Shown: positions 12,701 through 18,699 of the stretch, in pieces | Position numbering within the stretch: position 1 is the stretch's first letter | Layout of the letters: each line of letters begins with the position of its first letter | Origin: an uncultured Oscillospiraceae bacterium | GTDB lineage: Bacteria; Bacillota; Clostridia; Oscillospirales; Acutalibacteraceae | NCBI GenBank assembly: GCA_902492045.1 | Contig: CABUKB010000001.1 | Location: 1-64,000 of the forward strand | Length of the DNA: 64,000 bases | Direction of reading: 5' to 3' | Program-made: the position numbers and the translations under genes | The notes under the pieces: generated by a model | What the model saw: the letters and a program-made list of their open reading frames with translations, nothing else | Told to the model about the DNA's origin: nothing | The model's database searches: none

Positions 12701-15431
12701 CAAGATTGCCACCAACAGACAGGTAAAACTCACCGCTAAAGCCTTGGATGACATCAGCGGCCTGAAATCGGTCGTTGCCACCACGGCCAGCGGCGATACC
12801 TATGAGCTGACCGCCAACGGCGACGGCACCTACTCCACCATGATTACCAGGGCCTATGAAGGCGTGATCACGGTGATCGCCACCGACAACGCCGGCAACC
12901 GCAGCGCCCCGGCCTACAGTGGCAATGTAATCATTGATGATCAGCTGCCCGCTCCCGAAATGCAGTTGGATTACAGCGACGTAACGGAGGATTCCATCCG
13001 GCTGTCTGGTTCTGTGGAGTTTGAGAAGGATGACTATTTCGGCGAAGTCAAGCTGATGGTCAAAGAGGCGGATTCACTGAACTGGAGGGTTGCCGAGACC
13101 TACCGGAACGCCGAGGATGCCAAAAACATCGACGTGGTCATGGATAAGCTGGACGCAGCCACACAGTACGACTTCCAGCTGGCGGCCGGCAACGTCGTGG
13201 GCGACAGCACGGTGACTAAGGGCATTCAGGCAACCACCCGCTTCGCCACACCCAAATCGCCGGAGATGGAATCCCGGACCTCCCGGGAGATCACCCTGAA
13301 GGCCGTGGAAGGGGCACAGTACCGCCGTCTGATTGAGGGCGATGAATGGACGGCCTGGCAGACATCTCCGCAGTTTACGGGTCTGACCCCCAATATGGCA
13401 TACACCTTTGAAATGCGAATCGCCGCTTCCGGCGGCATTCCCGAGAGCTTTGCCAGTACGGCAACGATCACCACCCTTCCTTTCTACGCCATACTCTTTG
13501 ACAAAAACACCGACGACGCGGTGGGAGATCTGCCGAATATGCAGAACGTCGGCTATATGGAGCAGGCTCAGGAGCCGGAATCGGAGCCCAGTCGCCCAGG
13601 CTACACCTTTACCGGCTGGTACACCGATAAGGGCTGCGAGGAAGCGGACCGTTTCGATTTCTCCATCGGCGTGACAACCCCTGTACACCTGTACGCCGGA
13701 TGGTCGGAGAACATCGTCACGGCGGACGATTACATCATATCCGGCGAAAAGGCCGGGGATTGGTACACCAGCGACGTGGTGATTCGTCCCTCAGGTGACT
13801 ATGAAGTCATTTGGAATGGAGAAGAATGGGATACCTCTTACACCATTCAAGAGGGGAAGGAACAGAATGTGTCCTTTAAACTCGGAAAGATAGTGGACGG
13901 AAAGATGGTGGAAACCACCTTCCTGCACGAACCTCTGGTGCTGTCGGTGGACACCTCCGACCCGACCGGTCAAATCACCGTCGGTGAAAACACCTGGGCC
14001 AAATTCCTGAACACCATTACCTTCGGCCTGTTTTTTAAAGAAACGGTGGATGTAGACATAAAGGCTTCCGACCGCCTGAGCGGCGTTCAGTCCATCGAGT
14101 ATGTGAAAGCCGGTACTCCGCTGACCGAGGCTGAGTTGGCCGAAGCGGATTGGATCGTGGGAGACTCCTTCTCGGTAGAACCGGACGACACCTTTGTGGT
14201 GTATGCCCGCATCACGGATAACACCGAACGTGCCATTCTCATCAGCAGCGACGGTGTCATAACCGACGCCAGCAAACCGGATCTCCACATGACCTATGCC
14301 GGCGAGGGCGAGTGGACGGCGGAGTCCGGTGCTTCCATCGAAGTGGAGGTAAGCGACTCCCTGTCCGGTGTCGACTCCATCACATACACGGTGGACGGCA
14401 AGGAGTATACCACCAGACAAACCTCGTTCCGCATTGCGGACCTGCCGGACGGCGACTACGATGTGGTGGTAACCGTCACCGATAAGGCCGGCAACACGGC
14501 GACTGAGACGATCCACGTCAAAAAGGATACAGTTGTTCCGGGACTGTCCGTGACCGCCGATCTGGACCAGTGGACCAATGAAGATGTGGAACTGTCCATC
14601 GCCTGCGGTGAAGTCCTGTCGGGTCAGACCCTGTATGTGTCCCAGGACGGCAGCGAGGAGGTCATGCTGGAACAGGGTATCGAACACTACACGGTTTCAG
14701 AAAACGGCACCTATGTTTTCCGTCTGGTCAGTGGCTCCGGGCTTGAATCCAGCTATACCGTCACGGTGGATAAGATCGACAAAGAGCTTCCCACACTGGA
14801 AATATCCTACGATAAAGCCGGAGAATGGGATACAGACGGCGAGACCGGCGTGGTTATAAAAGCGGCGGACAGCCAGTCGGGTATCCGTTCGGTGGAATAT
14901 GTGGTCAACGGTCAGTCCTATACTTCCGATGTGGCGGAGTTTGTGATGGAAGACCTGCCGGATGGGGAATATGAAATCCTCGTCACAGCTGTGGACGCCG
15001 CCGGAAACCGCTCCGACGAACACAAGATCGCTGTAAAACGGGAAGGCGCCGTACCGGGTATCACCGTCGATGCCGACCCGTCCGGACAGACAGAAGGCCC
15101 GGTCACCCTGACGGTCCATCTGCTTGACCAATACGTTTCCGGTGTTGCCCTGTATGTCTCTAAGGATGGCGGCAAAGAAGAGCGGCTGCCCGAAAACACC
15201 TTTACCTATCTGGCAACGGAAAACGGTACCTATACCTTCCGTTTGGTCACCGGCGCCGGGCAGGAGACAGCCGTTTCCTATACGGTCAACCAGATACAGC
15301 CAGACGATGGCTTGCCGTCCATCGCTACCGGTAACAACGGCGTTGCCCCCATTGCCTTGGTACTGTTCGTGGGTTCCGGCGGTATGATGGTTGTCTGTGC
15401 GGCAGCAAAGCGTCGGAAAAAACGTTTTTGA
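3705..15431 (+). CDS. Giant secreted multidomain surface protein
   Basis: A 3,908-residue protein with a signal peptide (residues 1-30, basic then hydrophobic, ending SALG). It also has a C-terminal membrane segment (about 3880-3900) with a basic KRRKKRF tail. Recognisable parts in order: Calx-beta-like (190-310), Ig-like strands (520-600), Big_2-like (755-830 and 1110-1205), a glycine-rich segment (1710-1850) and a repeat region resembling a beta-propeller (1965-2365). Then come two CARDB-like domains (2430-2665), Ig-like domains with TAPTLDW and DNAGNRS signatures (2895-3085), fibronectin-III-like domains (3085-3255), an InlB-type repeat with GYTFTGWYTD (3260-3335), and several DxxSGVxSIxY Ig repeats to the end. 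No enzyme active site was recognised. An adhesin or surface scaffold role is inference. The sorting region (LPSIATGNNG) is not canonical LPXTG. The segment encoded at about 4660-5230 is visibly more AT-rich than its flanks. Confidence 0.93.
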   Translation: MKSKPKLLTRLLSFMLVLIFAVGQPLSALGDVLDNGASTAFSQELVDYLTALYGEEGARLVLESLYEMGLIDRYGNFLTYSVVLDGKELSRAELEALLADPNTDLTRECTVDGQTITLQDIKIMLEIEKELERIRTTYYDTGVDMTDEHKATLQSLINQLQASGINLQLEDSAAKDDAAIEKGYKSQLARITVSTADVSVNQGQSVTVTFNLTKALPYAVSFDYRTVDGAAKAGTHYTAASDTVIFEAGATEKSITIQTSTRSSSSTNYTTDRWGGDRAFFIQYSNPKNILFDGDKIAASTVVRVQGNYDYAGSVAKLLTHSFLTQTTSYNIEGMPSTDSAIINIDGDDWGGTAWITGGYGASWTSPGTTTNSSLYLEPTEYMKGLVREDLVSGIRWMIMHSDDLYTVNSEGERTHSGKVLIAVPGTKHFEIPTNTIVVSIEGEFEGYQWGPSWVDAWGVVEYDLNNSDNKTKFLSNGFSMSFGFSRNNATLMSKPMSRAQLYFVDKTAPQGSNIQGPSGTFNPGEKVPFVVTYSEPVSPAEARLTLNNGQTLSPVESGGTYSRQLTFVYEVKDTDAATITAQQATGAKDMAGKVMPAYSKNVSAALNGMEKTQAFQSITLDKTSYYPGQSTGVLTVALDKSKSNWVEQGNAVNSIKASVDGGQNFLNMELINEGAALQAEIPLKQYVDGEDHELRVELYLNKDNTGKPEDFTCVIGKYVDYVIHPVVFVEKDDISIQYPVSWPSGKENLVYLTASTSTILTYTYNGDATYKDFAWSSSDVSVAQIDAQTGKIQPVSAGKVTFKLTALNGEADPAQNVFVESVEITVNPGGEPSLVIPEDMNTVIVTKGNPADIRWSTNVTYKNMTDFSPARDTTFTVKLYEGELTADQTAAASPFKTYTVTSAADAEQSVSSFSIPAQDIQEISKGNRPSYTVRVEVKHPENDTILSAHAYILVRSQAAVVRLDPLSNSYLLDTAGPVALHWNMTYFDTLNEGEFEFKVSRNDTVIADSVVTFENKAFTSETVTDNGGGAYSGTCVVPLAEVSNGTLSDVYTVNIKAKNRTDSTWSYDSFVFYVYNADALQILVDGEEYDKVVLSNIQGISGMNSEEILSLGRNITLRKAISINFGAYAWQQVTDKIAWAVENSSIASVNFAQGGRYDNIENYSYTTYRPSEEFILSGRGNGKTIITVTHDATGMTDTLEVEVQTLKDKLYIFQASPKAITDVTYTTKNEKGEAVEKTVKTNADGALAVYEPNGITGSVQMKSTYAGKVYMGTITHSSLQSGEVDVTDVGLYPVNNIKLRQPAEVVFYLKKPDGTPYTGKVTYRGGVYKNSQYCNASTTDMDGTTVQVGPDGKLTISMDVTTFWVEGKEQPETELYAADKLDFMFEVQFADDAYYPLLLKQSGNLGTDDLVKSADMVVSLDEADGKEPFIARQVYRDNYIGAKEIDVRKYSKKIGPSTDYPDNVLETTVLWWGMEDEDLSAASLKLTDEYGVVPTGQTYQTFKYPFSTITVSQNTQVLNESTIWMEPKYSRGITMRLNKDENTLYKTFSAPFRVINMLGTKSVIADDSGTVSIIATIKDAMTVDGGSMSLGDAFIGAGLGVLEATSFSSPIFTMQIAATQDPTVYNVLIKAGYGNMDGGDTTGLYMTAEREESSADPSVTDKLAMLKDEYLADDPLDTKIKNRAKYGAGELYYELSGYYEGQVVYDYEEDCWKSIVHTGGFTAGGGFGYQWNFNSWVGPVPVTAELGLGAAVAVDFAVKAQYEEQTYNGEVLEWAADMDDEYVNDYLTTLRIYAYLNAFGGIGFDYSVIAFKFGVFGQIALDSRNTWLNREYLADESERKLNGQQLTLEGRVGIRFYARFLFISYEKILTSYTYTKTWVYNNWKKIYDYWEQTTGGPVTANTLSLAIDTYIAAHPGISEISDVPRLENRDYLSKFDRVWNNGSGIRLFSLDTANGAPTNLQTNAYPYADPQLAEDGSLFVYLSDAGSENVEDTVASYAVRSGSSYADRGAIAPDDKGYGDSSLNFAGNSQFGAAVWVRQTSGLNKDAGDELTNAEQALMANSTEIMVSRMVNGQWTATERLTNNGTPDMAPVVAVNGERIFVAWRSVYIADESNVTDFTGSDAILYTVFDGTDWSEPDTLYNGTSGSVMGLEAAMLKDGTAAITYTLDKGSADEATGLRTDSSVQHTTEDYEIVYAVISDDGQVRKNQQITSDSELDENPQITTAKIGDEEYYILAWYNVSTTGSQKDGDQKTVSDIRLAAIDSMGNIRTAETGFVDSLTNAAGGQNVGVDSNFRFVRSADRDVNSLSLIWASTAGDQKNADENVADSGILRAVRFVQDGTRVYASAVIDVAEMPDNAQIDHFDAYASNNTVKAIILGTASTGETIVTSETTKEPTGELDEKGNIVYQEVPLKILETVSGLYTATETYQNTLSVPAVDADLKNMVKGLSMPVKFTVQNDGIHTIDQIQITLDGTTTTFGSDVIQLQPGQQVQVTVDYEVPADAVVNPSYSVIAHYTDDSYAYAEDTLTLAIPDVGVSDVTVTKEADGEREFTVTLYNGSEVELAYSGRNVKLGLYADGDYQETLMDVITLSSDADLQAVDEGSYVHKFTFDIQDYIAESGYGEIPDSGIPVYIRAWIVSGDQEVAEYNTVNNTNLQQFYSLQKDNEGDTFKVSVDLTNADTTTAEITMQNLTMQTVSNGNAAVNLLNSRGDVIETKYLATDAEGLLKFGPEGILTAAVTFSQLGDSVEVVQFTSSVDAMEGHLADLKANGIGFTFDSKRVEYTLQAENKTTTNITAVAMSSDAGITVRDGNGILRGQGTGTVAVTVPLTYTSIDGEAVDGASNRFTVEVQPTGEGAQPVTYTLLIQNNQRISGTVVISPPMANHNDWVNAQTTDQPLQVTISAQDLQEFELKTLQYSLDGGKNWKETQAASVSVPLPGDGVYDIRAKAVDVSGAKIEANPAIVRVDRTAPTLDWELTLEETTLPLENENIFQRMLRAFKIATNRQVKLTAKALDDISGLKSVVATTASGDTYELTANGDGTYSTMITRAYEGVITVIATDNAGNRSAPAYSGNVIIDDQLPAPEMQLDYSDVTEDSIRLSGSVEFEKDDYFGEVKLMVKEADSLNWRVAETYRNAEDAKNIDVVMDKLDAATQYDFQLAAGNVVGDSTVTKGIQATTRFATPKSPEMESRTSREITLKAVEGAQYRRLIEGDEWTAWQTSPQFTGLTPNMAYTFEMRIAASGGIPESFASTATITTLPFYAILFDKNTDDAVGDLPNMQNVGYMEQAQEPESEPSRPGYTFTGWYTDKGCEEADRFDFSIGVTTPVHLYAGWSENIVTADDYIISGEKAGDWYTSDVVIRPSGDYEVIWNGEEWDTSYTIQEGKEQNVSFKLGKIVDGKMVETTFLHEPLVLSVDTSDPTGQITVGENTWAKFLNTITFGLFFKETVDVDIKASDRLSGVQSIEYVKAGTPLTEAELAEADWIVGDSFSVEPDDTFVVYARITDNTERAILISSDGVITDASKPDLHMTYAGEGEWTAESGASIEVEVSDSLSGVDSITYTVDGKEYTTRQTSFRIADLPDGDYDVVVTVTDKAGNTATETIHVKKDTVVPGLSVTADLDQWTNEDVELSIACGEVLSGQTLYVSQDGSEEVMLEQGIEHYTVSENGTYVFRLVSGSGLESSYTVTVDKIDKELPTLEISYDKAGEWDTDGETGVVIKAADSQSGIRSVEYVVNGQSYTSDVAEFVMEDLPDGEYEILVTAVDAAGNRSDEHKIAVKREGAVPGITVDADPSGQTEGPVTLTVHLLDQYVSGVALYVSKDGGKEERLPENTFTYLATENGTYTFRLVTGAGQETAVSYTVNQIQPDDGLPSIATGNNGVAPIALVLFVGSGGMMVVCAAAKRRKKRF

Positions 15432-15492
15432 GTGTTCATGAGTAGCGGTCAAAATTAGGAACTCAAAAGCGAGCGGTTTGATTGATCTTTTT

Positions 15493-15550
15493 GAAAACAC
15501 CATTGAGATCTGACCCTTAAGGGTTGGATTTCAATGGTGTTTTTCATTTT
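15493..15550 (+). terminator. Intrinsic terminator of the giant surface-protein gene
   Basis: Inverted repeat GAAAACACCATTGA (15493-15506) pairs with TCAATGGTGTTTTTC (15531-15545), and the right arm runs into a T-rich stretch. It begins about 60 bp after the stop codon. Confidence 0.8.
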
Positions 15551-15662
15551 CTCTTATCTTCATGTCGCGATCGTCGCCGATCTGGGAACGGTCGCTATCC
15601 GGTTCATCCGGATCTACAAGCTCGTAAATGTGATGTGATATAGTTGAAAAAATGAAATTCGC

Positions 15663-15694
15663 ATGTTATCATGCAAATATATGTTATCATGCAA
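15663..15694. repeat. Two direct copies of ATGTTATCATGCAA
   Basis: The 14-nt element occurs at 15663-15676 and 15681-15694, an 18-bp period. The first copy is extended into a GCAT...ATGC palindrome. The surrounding 15551-15966 stretch is AT-rich and otherwise shows nothing recognisable. Possible use as binding sites upstream of the kinase-like gene is inference. Confidence 0.6.
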
Positions 15695-15966
15695 TATAGT
15701 AAGAATTCTTTTTTATTTAATAACTCTCATACATTATCCGTTATATTGCCGTTTTTTTATAATAAATTCCCCCGACTTGCCCAAGGGTACACAGTCCGAT
15801 TTGTTTCGGCAGATCAACGATAACGGCCAAAGGACAGACGCAAAGGCGCTGTTATGCTAAAGATTCAAGAGAACTGGTCGGTTCCTGCGAATTGTATTAC
15901 ATAAATCAATATCCTGCCGAGTTGGCGCGGGAATTGCGCTGTAATTCGGAAAGACGGAGGTGCAGG

Positions 15967-17697
15967 ATGGCAGAGCTTCATTTCATAGCAAAAGAGCCGA
16001 TAAACAAAGGCTGGTCCGGCGATAAAAAATACTGTGTTACAGATGAGAATGGAACACGGTACCTTTTGCGTGTTTCCGATAAGGCGCTGTATGATGCGAA
16101 ACTGTCGGAATTTAACATGATGAAACAAGTGGCGGCCCTTGGTGTTCCGATGTGCTTACCCATTGAGTTTGGCACCTGTGAAGATGGCGTCTATTCGGTC
16201 CAGAGCTGGATCGACGGCGTTGATGCCGAAGAGGTGATTCCTACGCTTTCGGATACCGAGCAGTATGTTTACGGTTTGGAAGCCGGCCGCATCCTGCGCA
16301 AAATCCACTCCATACCGGCTCCTGAAGCTCAGGAGAATTGGGAGAGCCGGTTCAATCGGAAAATGGACTATAAAATCAACCGGTATAAGGAATCTCCCAT
16401 TCATTATGAAAACGGACAAGTGTTTATCGACTACATTAGCGAAAATCGCCATTTGCTCCAAGGTAGGCCACAGGTATACCAGCACGGCGATTACCATATT
16501 GGAAACATGATGATCGATCATGGCGGTCATCTTCAAATTCTTGATTTTAACCGCAACGATTTTGGTGATCCGTGGGAGGAATTTAATCGGATCGTATGGT
16601 GTGCGCAGAAGTCATCCTTGTTTGCTTCCGGGATGGTGAACGGCTATTTTGACGGTGAGGTTCCTCTGGAGTTCTGGAAGCTGCTGGCTCTCTACATTTC
16701 GAGCAACACGCTTTCCTCTGTATACTGGGCAATTCCCTTCGGTCAGGAGGAAGTGAATACTATGCTCAACCAGGCGAGAGAGGTTCTGGCCTGGTATGAC
16801 AATATGCGCAACCCCATACCGACCTGGTATTGTAAGGGCTATTATCTGCAATATATCGACGGTATCCCCTATAAGCTGAAAGGCGCTTTCGATTTTTCAT
16901 TCATGAGTAAATATGGCCGGGTGTTCAAGGTCTATGATGACCAGGATTCCGGCAACATCTGCTTTGGTACCGAAAAAAACGGATATCGCTATTTCGTAAA
17001 GTTCGCCGGTGCTCCGACAGAGCAGTATACCGGTGATCCCATAGACGCAATAGACAGACTGAAAGCCACATTACCTGTGTACAAGGATTTGCGCCACGAG
17101 AATTTGATTTCATTCATAGAGGGCGAAGACATCGGCGGCGGATTCTCCATGGTGTTTCAATGGGTAGATGGGGATTGTATGGGAAGAATGTATCCGGCGG
17201 CGCACCGCCGTTTTATGCATCTGCCCATTAGCGCCAAACAGGATGTGTTCCACGATATTCTGAACTTCTTTGAGTATATCGCGGCTCAACACTATGTGGC
17301 CATCGACTTTTATGACGGAAGCATTCTCTATGATTTCGAGCAGGGGAAGACCACGGTCTGCGACATTGATTTCTTCCGGAAGCAGCCGTGTATCAACGAT
17401 ATGGGGCGGATGTGGGGGAGTTCTCTTTTCCAATCCCCGGAAGAATACCAACTGGGTGCCGTCATCGACGAAATTACCAATGTCTACACTGTGGGAGCTA
17501 CCGCCTTTGCCCTGTTCGGCGGTTACGAGCGCACAAAGGACAAGTGGCAGTTGAACGAAAAGCTCTTCGCGGTTGCCGCTAAAGCGGTAAGCCACGATAG
17601 AGCACACAGACAGCAGACCATCAAACAATTCAAAGAAGACTGGGAGGCAGCATTGTACGGATGCCAAGACCTTAACAGAGAAAAAGAGGATTCGTGA
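15967..17697 (+). CDS. APH-type phosphotransferase joined to a protein-kinase-like domain
   Basis: A 576-residue protein. The N-terminal half (about 1-290) resembles aminoglycoside/choline phosphotransferases: the catalytic loop is YQHGDYHIGNM (near 172-182) and the metal-binding DFN follows near 193. The C-terminal half (about 315-570) resembles a eukaryotic-type protein kinase. It has a GRVFKVYD nucleotide loop, a probable catalytic-loop Asp in AIDFYDGSILYD (near 447) and DID in place of DFG (near 467). The start at 15967 has GGAGG 6 bp upstream; an in-frame ATG 75 bp earlier lacks a site. Substrates are unknown. It is apparently monocistronic and ends near a terminator. Confidence 0.8.
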   Translation: MAELHFIAKEPINKGWSGDKKYCVTDENGTRYLLRVSDKALYDAKLSEFNMMKQVAALGVPMCLPIEFGTCEDGVYSVQSWIDGVDAEEVIPTLSDTEQYVYGLEAGRILRKIHSIPAPEAQENWESRFNRKMDYKINRYKESPIHYENGQVFIDYISENRHLLQGRPQVYQHGDYHIGNMMIDHGGHLQILDFNRNDFGDPWEEFNRIVWCAQKSSLFASGMVNGYFDGEVPLEFWKLLALYISSNTLSSVYWAIPFGQEEVNTMLNQAREVLAWYDNMRNPIPTWYCKGYYLQYIDGIPYKLKGAFDFSFMSKYGRVFKVYDDQDSGNICFGTEKNGYRYFVKFAGAPTEQYTGDPIDAIDRLKATLPVYKDLRHENLISFIEGEDIGGGFSMVFQWVDGDCMGRMYPAAHRRFMHLPISAKQDVFHDILNFFEYIAAQHYVAIDFYDGSILYDFEQGKTTVCDIDFFRKQPCINDMGRMWGSSLFQSPEEYQLGAVIDEITNVYTVGATAFALFGGYERTKDKWQLNEKLFAVAAKAVSHDRAHRQQTIKQFKEDWEAALYGCQDLNREKEDS

Positions 17698-17792
17698 GAT
17701 TGATAGAAATATTTACAAGACAGATAAGATTATGGGGTATGACTCTTTGGGTTCATTGGAGGACGGAGAATGCGTACCCTGCGTCTTGCGGG

Positions 17793-17834
17793 AAAACGCG
17801 TCTGCGGGAAAAATGCCGCAGGCGCGTTTTTTAT
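17793..17834 (+). terminator. Intrinsic terminator
   Basis: AAAACGCGTCTGCGG pairs with CCGCAGGCGCGTTTT with one G-T wobble, and the arm leads into a T-run. It follows the kinase-like gene by about 95 bp. A 71-codon ORF that runs through it is therefore not believed. Between the terminator and 18085 nothing else is recognised. Confidence 0.85.
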
Positions 17835-18084
17835 ACTATTTATCCGTCATACCCTGATTAGCTATTCACATGCCTTTGCAGCATATGTAAAGACTGCCGT
17901 TCCCATTGGCAGAAACAACCGATCTGAACATTCGGTACGTGTTACAGGGACAGCTTTACTGAAGAACAAGGGCTTTTCAGAATGAGAAATCCCTGCGCTA
18001 AATCCGGCCGCCTGTTCGCCTTGTGCGTATTATTCGCACAAAAATTGGTTCGGCCTCCCAAATCAAAACCGTTCAAATGGTATA

Positions 18085-18136
18085 TTGACAAAATTCGCAG
18101 CCCGCGCTAAAATTTTGTTTGTTTACGAACATTTTT
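18085..18136 (+). promoter_or_regulatory. Promoter of the MarR/ABC operon with possible operator
   Basis: TTGACA (18085-18090), 17-bp spacer, TAAAAT (18108-18113). Just downstream, over the expected start site, lies TGTTTACGAACA, a short inverted repeat (TGTT/AACA) that could be the MarR operator. The promoter match is strong; the operator is tentative. Confidence 0.75.
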
Positions 18137-18179
18137 AATAAGCAACATACCCTTGCTGCTGGAAAGGGGGAACCTTCAG

Positions 18180-18605
18180 ATGGAAAAGGACTGTGGGACG
18201 TGGATCAATATTCTGTCCCACAAGATTAAGAAGCGCATGAACGCCAACATGCAGGATCTGGGCCTCACCGGGGTACAGAGCCGTGTGATGCATTACATTC
18301 TGGTGAAATGCGCCGACGGGCCGGTTTTCCAGCGCGATGTGGAAAACGCTTTCGGCCTCAACCGTTCCACGGCCACCGGTATTTTGCAGCTGATGGAAAA
18401 GAACGGCCTGATTCTGCGGGAGAGCGTGGCCAGCGACGCGCGACTGAAAAGCCTGATCCCCACCGAAAAGGCGGCGAATCTGGACGCTCAAATCGGAGAG
18501 TGCCTTCGCCGGACCGAACAGAAGCTGACCAGTGGGTTGTCCGATGCGCAAATCGCGCTCTTTCAGGAGAGTGCCGAGCGTATGTACGCCAACCTGGAGG
18601 AATAG
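18180..18605 (+). CDS. MarR-family transcriptional regulator
   Basis: A 141-residue winged-helix regulator. The helix-turn-helix covers FQRDVENAFGLNRSTATGILQLMEKNGLI (about 57-85) and the wing follows at SVASDARLKSLIPTEKA. The ATG at 18180 is preferred: GGGGG lies 9 bp upstream, and starting earlier would include the ribosome-binding site. It is the first gene of an apparent operon with two ABC exporter halves. By family knowledge, MarR proteins in this position usually repress their own operon and are released by a small-molecule ligand. Confidence 0.88.
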   Translation: MEKDCGTWINILSHKIKKRMNANMQDLGLTGVQSRVMHYILVKCADGPVFQRDVENAFGLNRSTATGILQLMEKNGLILRESVASDARLKSLIPTEKAANLDAQIGECLRRTEQKLTSGLSDAQIALFQESAERMYANLEE

Positions 18606-18699
18606 ACCGCCGCCCGGTTCACAAATCGACTTTAAGCATTTAAAAAAAGAGCCGTTTGTGTCCCCTCATAGCGGTTCATGGTTTGGAGGAATAACTCAT

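Noticed and set aside
3609..15503. Long minus-strand open frames opposite the giant gene (for example 3609-5783, 5805-7535, 10410-11675)
   Set aside because: They are shadows of strongly biased GC3 codon use; products lack domains and ribosome-binding sites, while the plus strand encodes a continuous domain-rich protein.
17770..17985. 71-codon plus-strand frame after the kinase-like gene
   Set aside because: It runs straight through a strong intrinsic terminator and has no domain.
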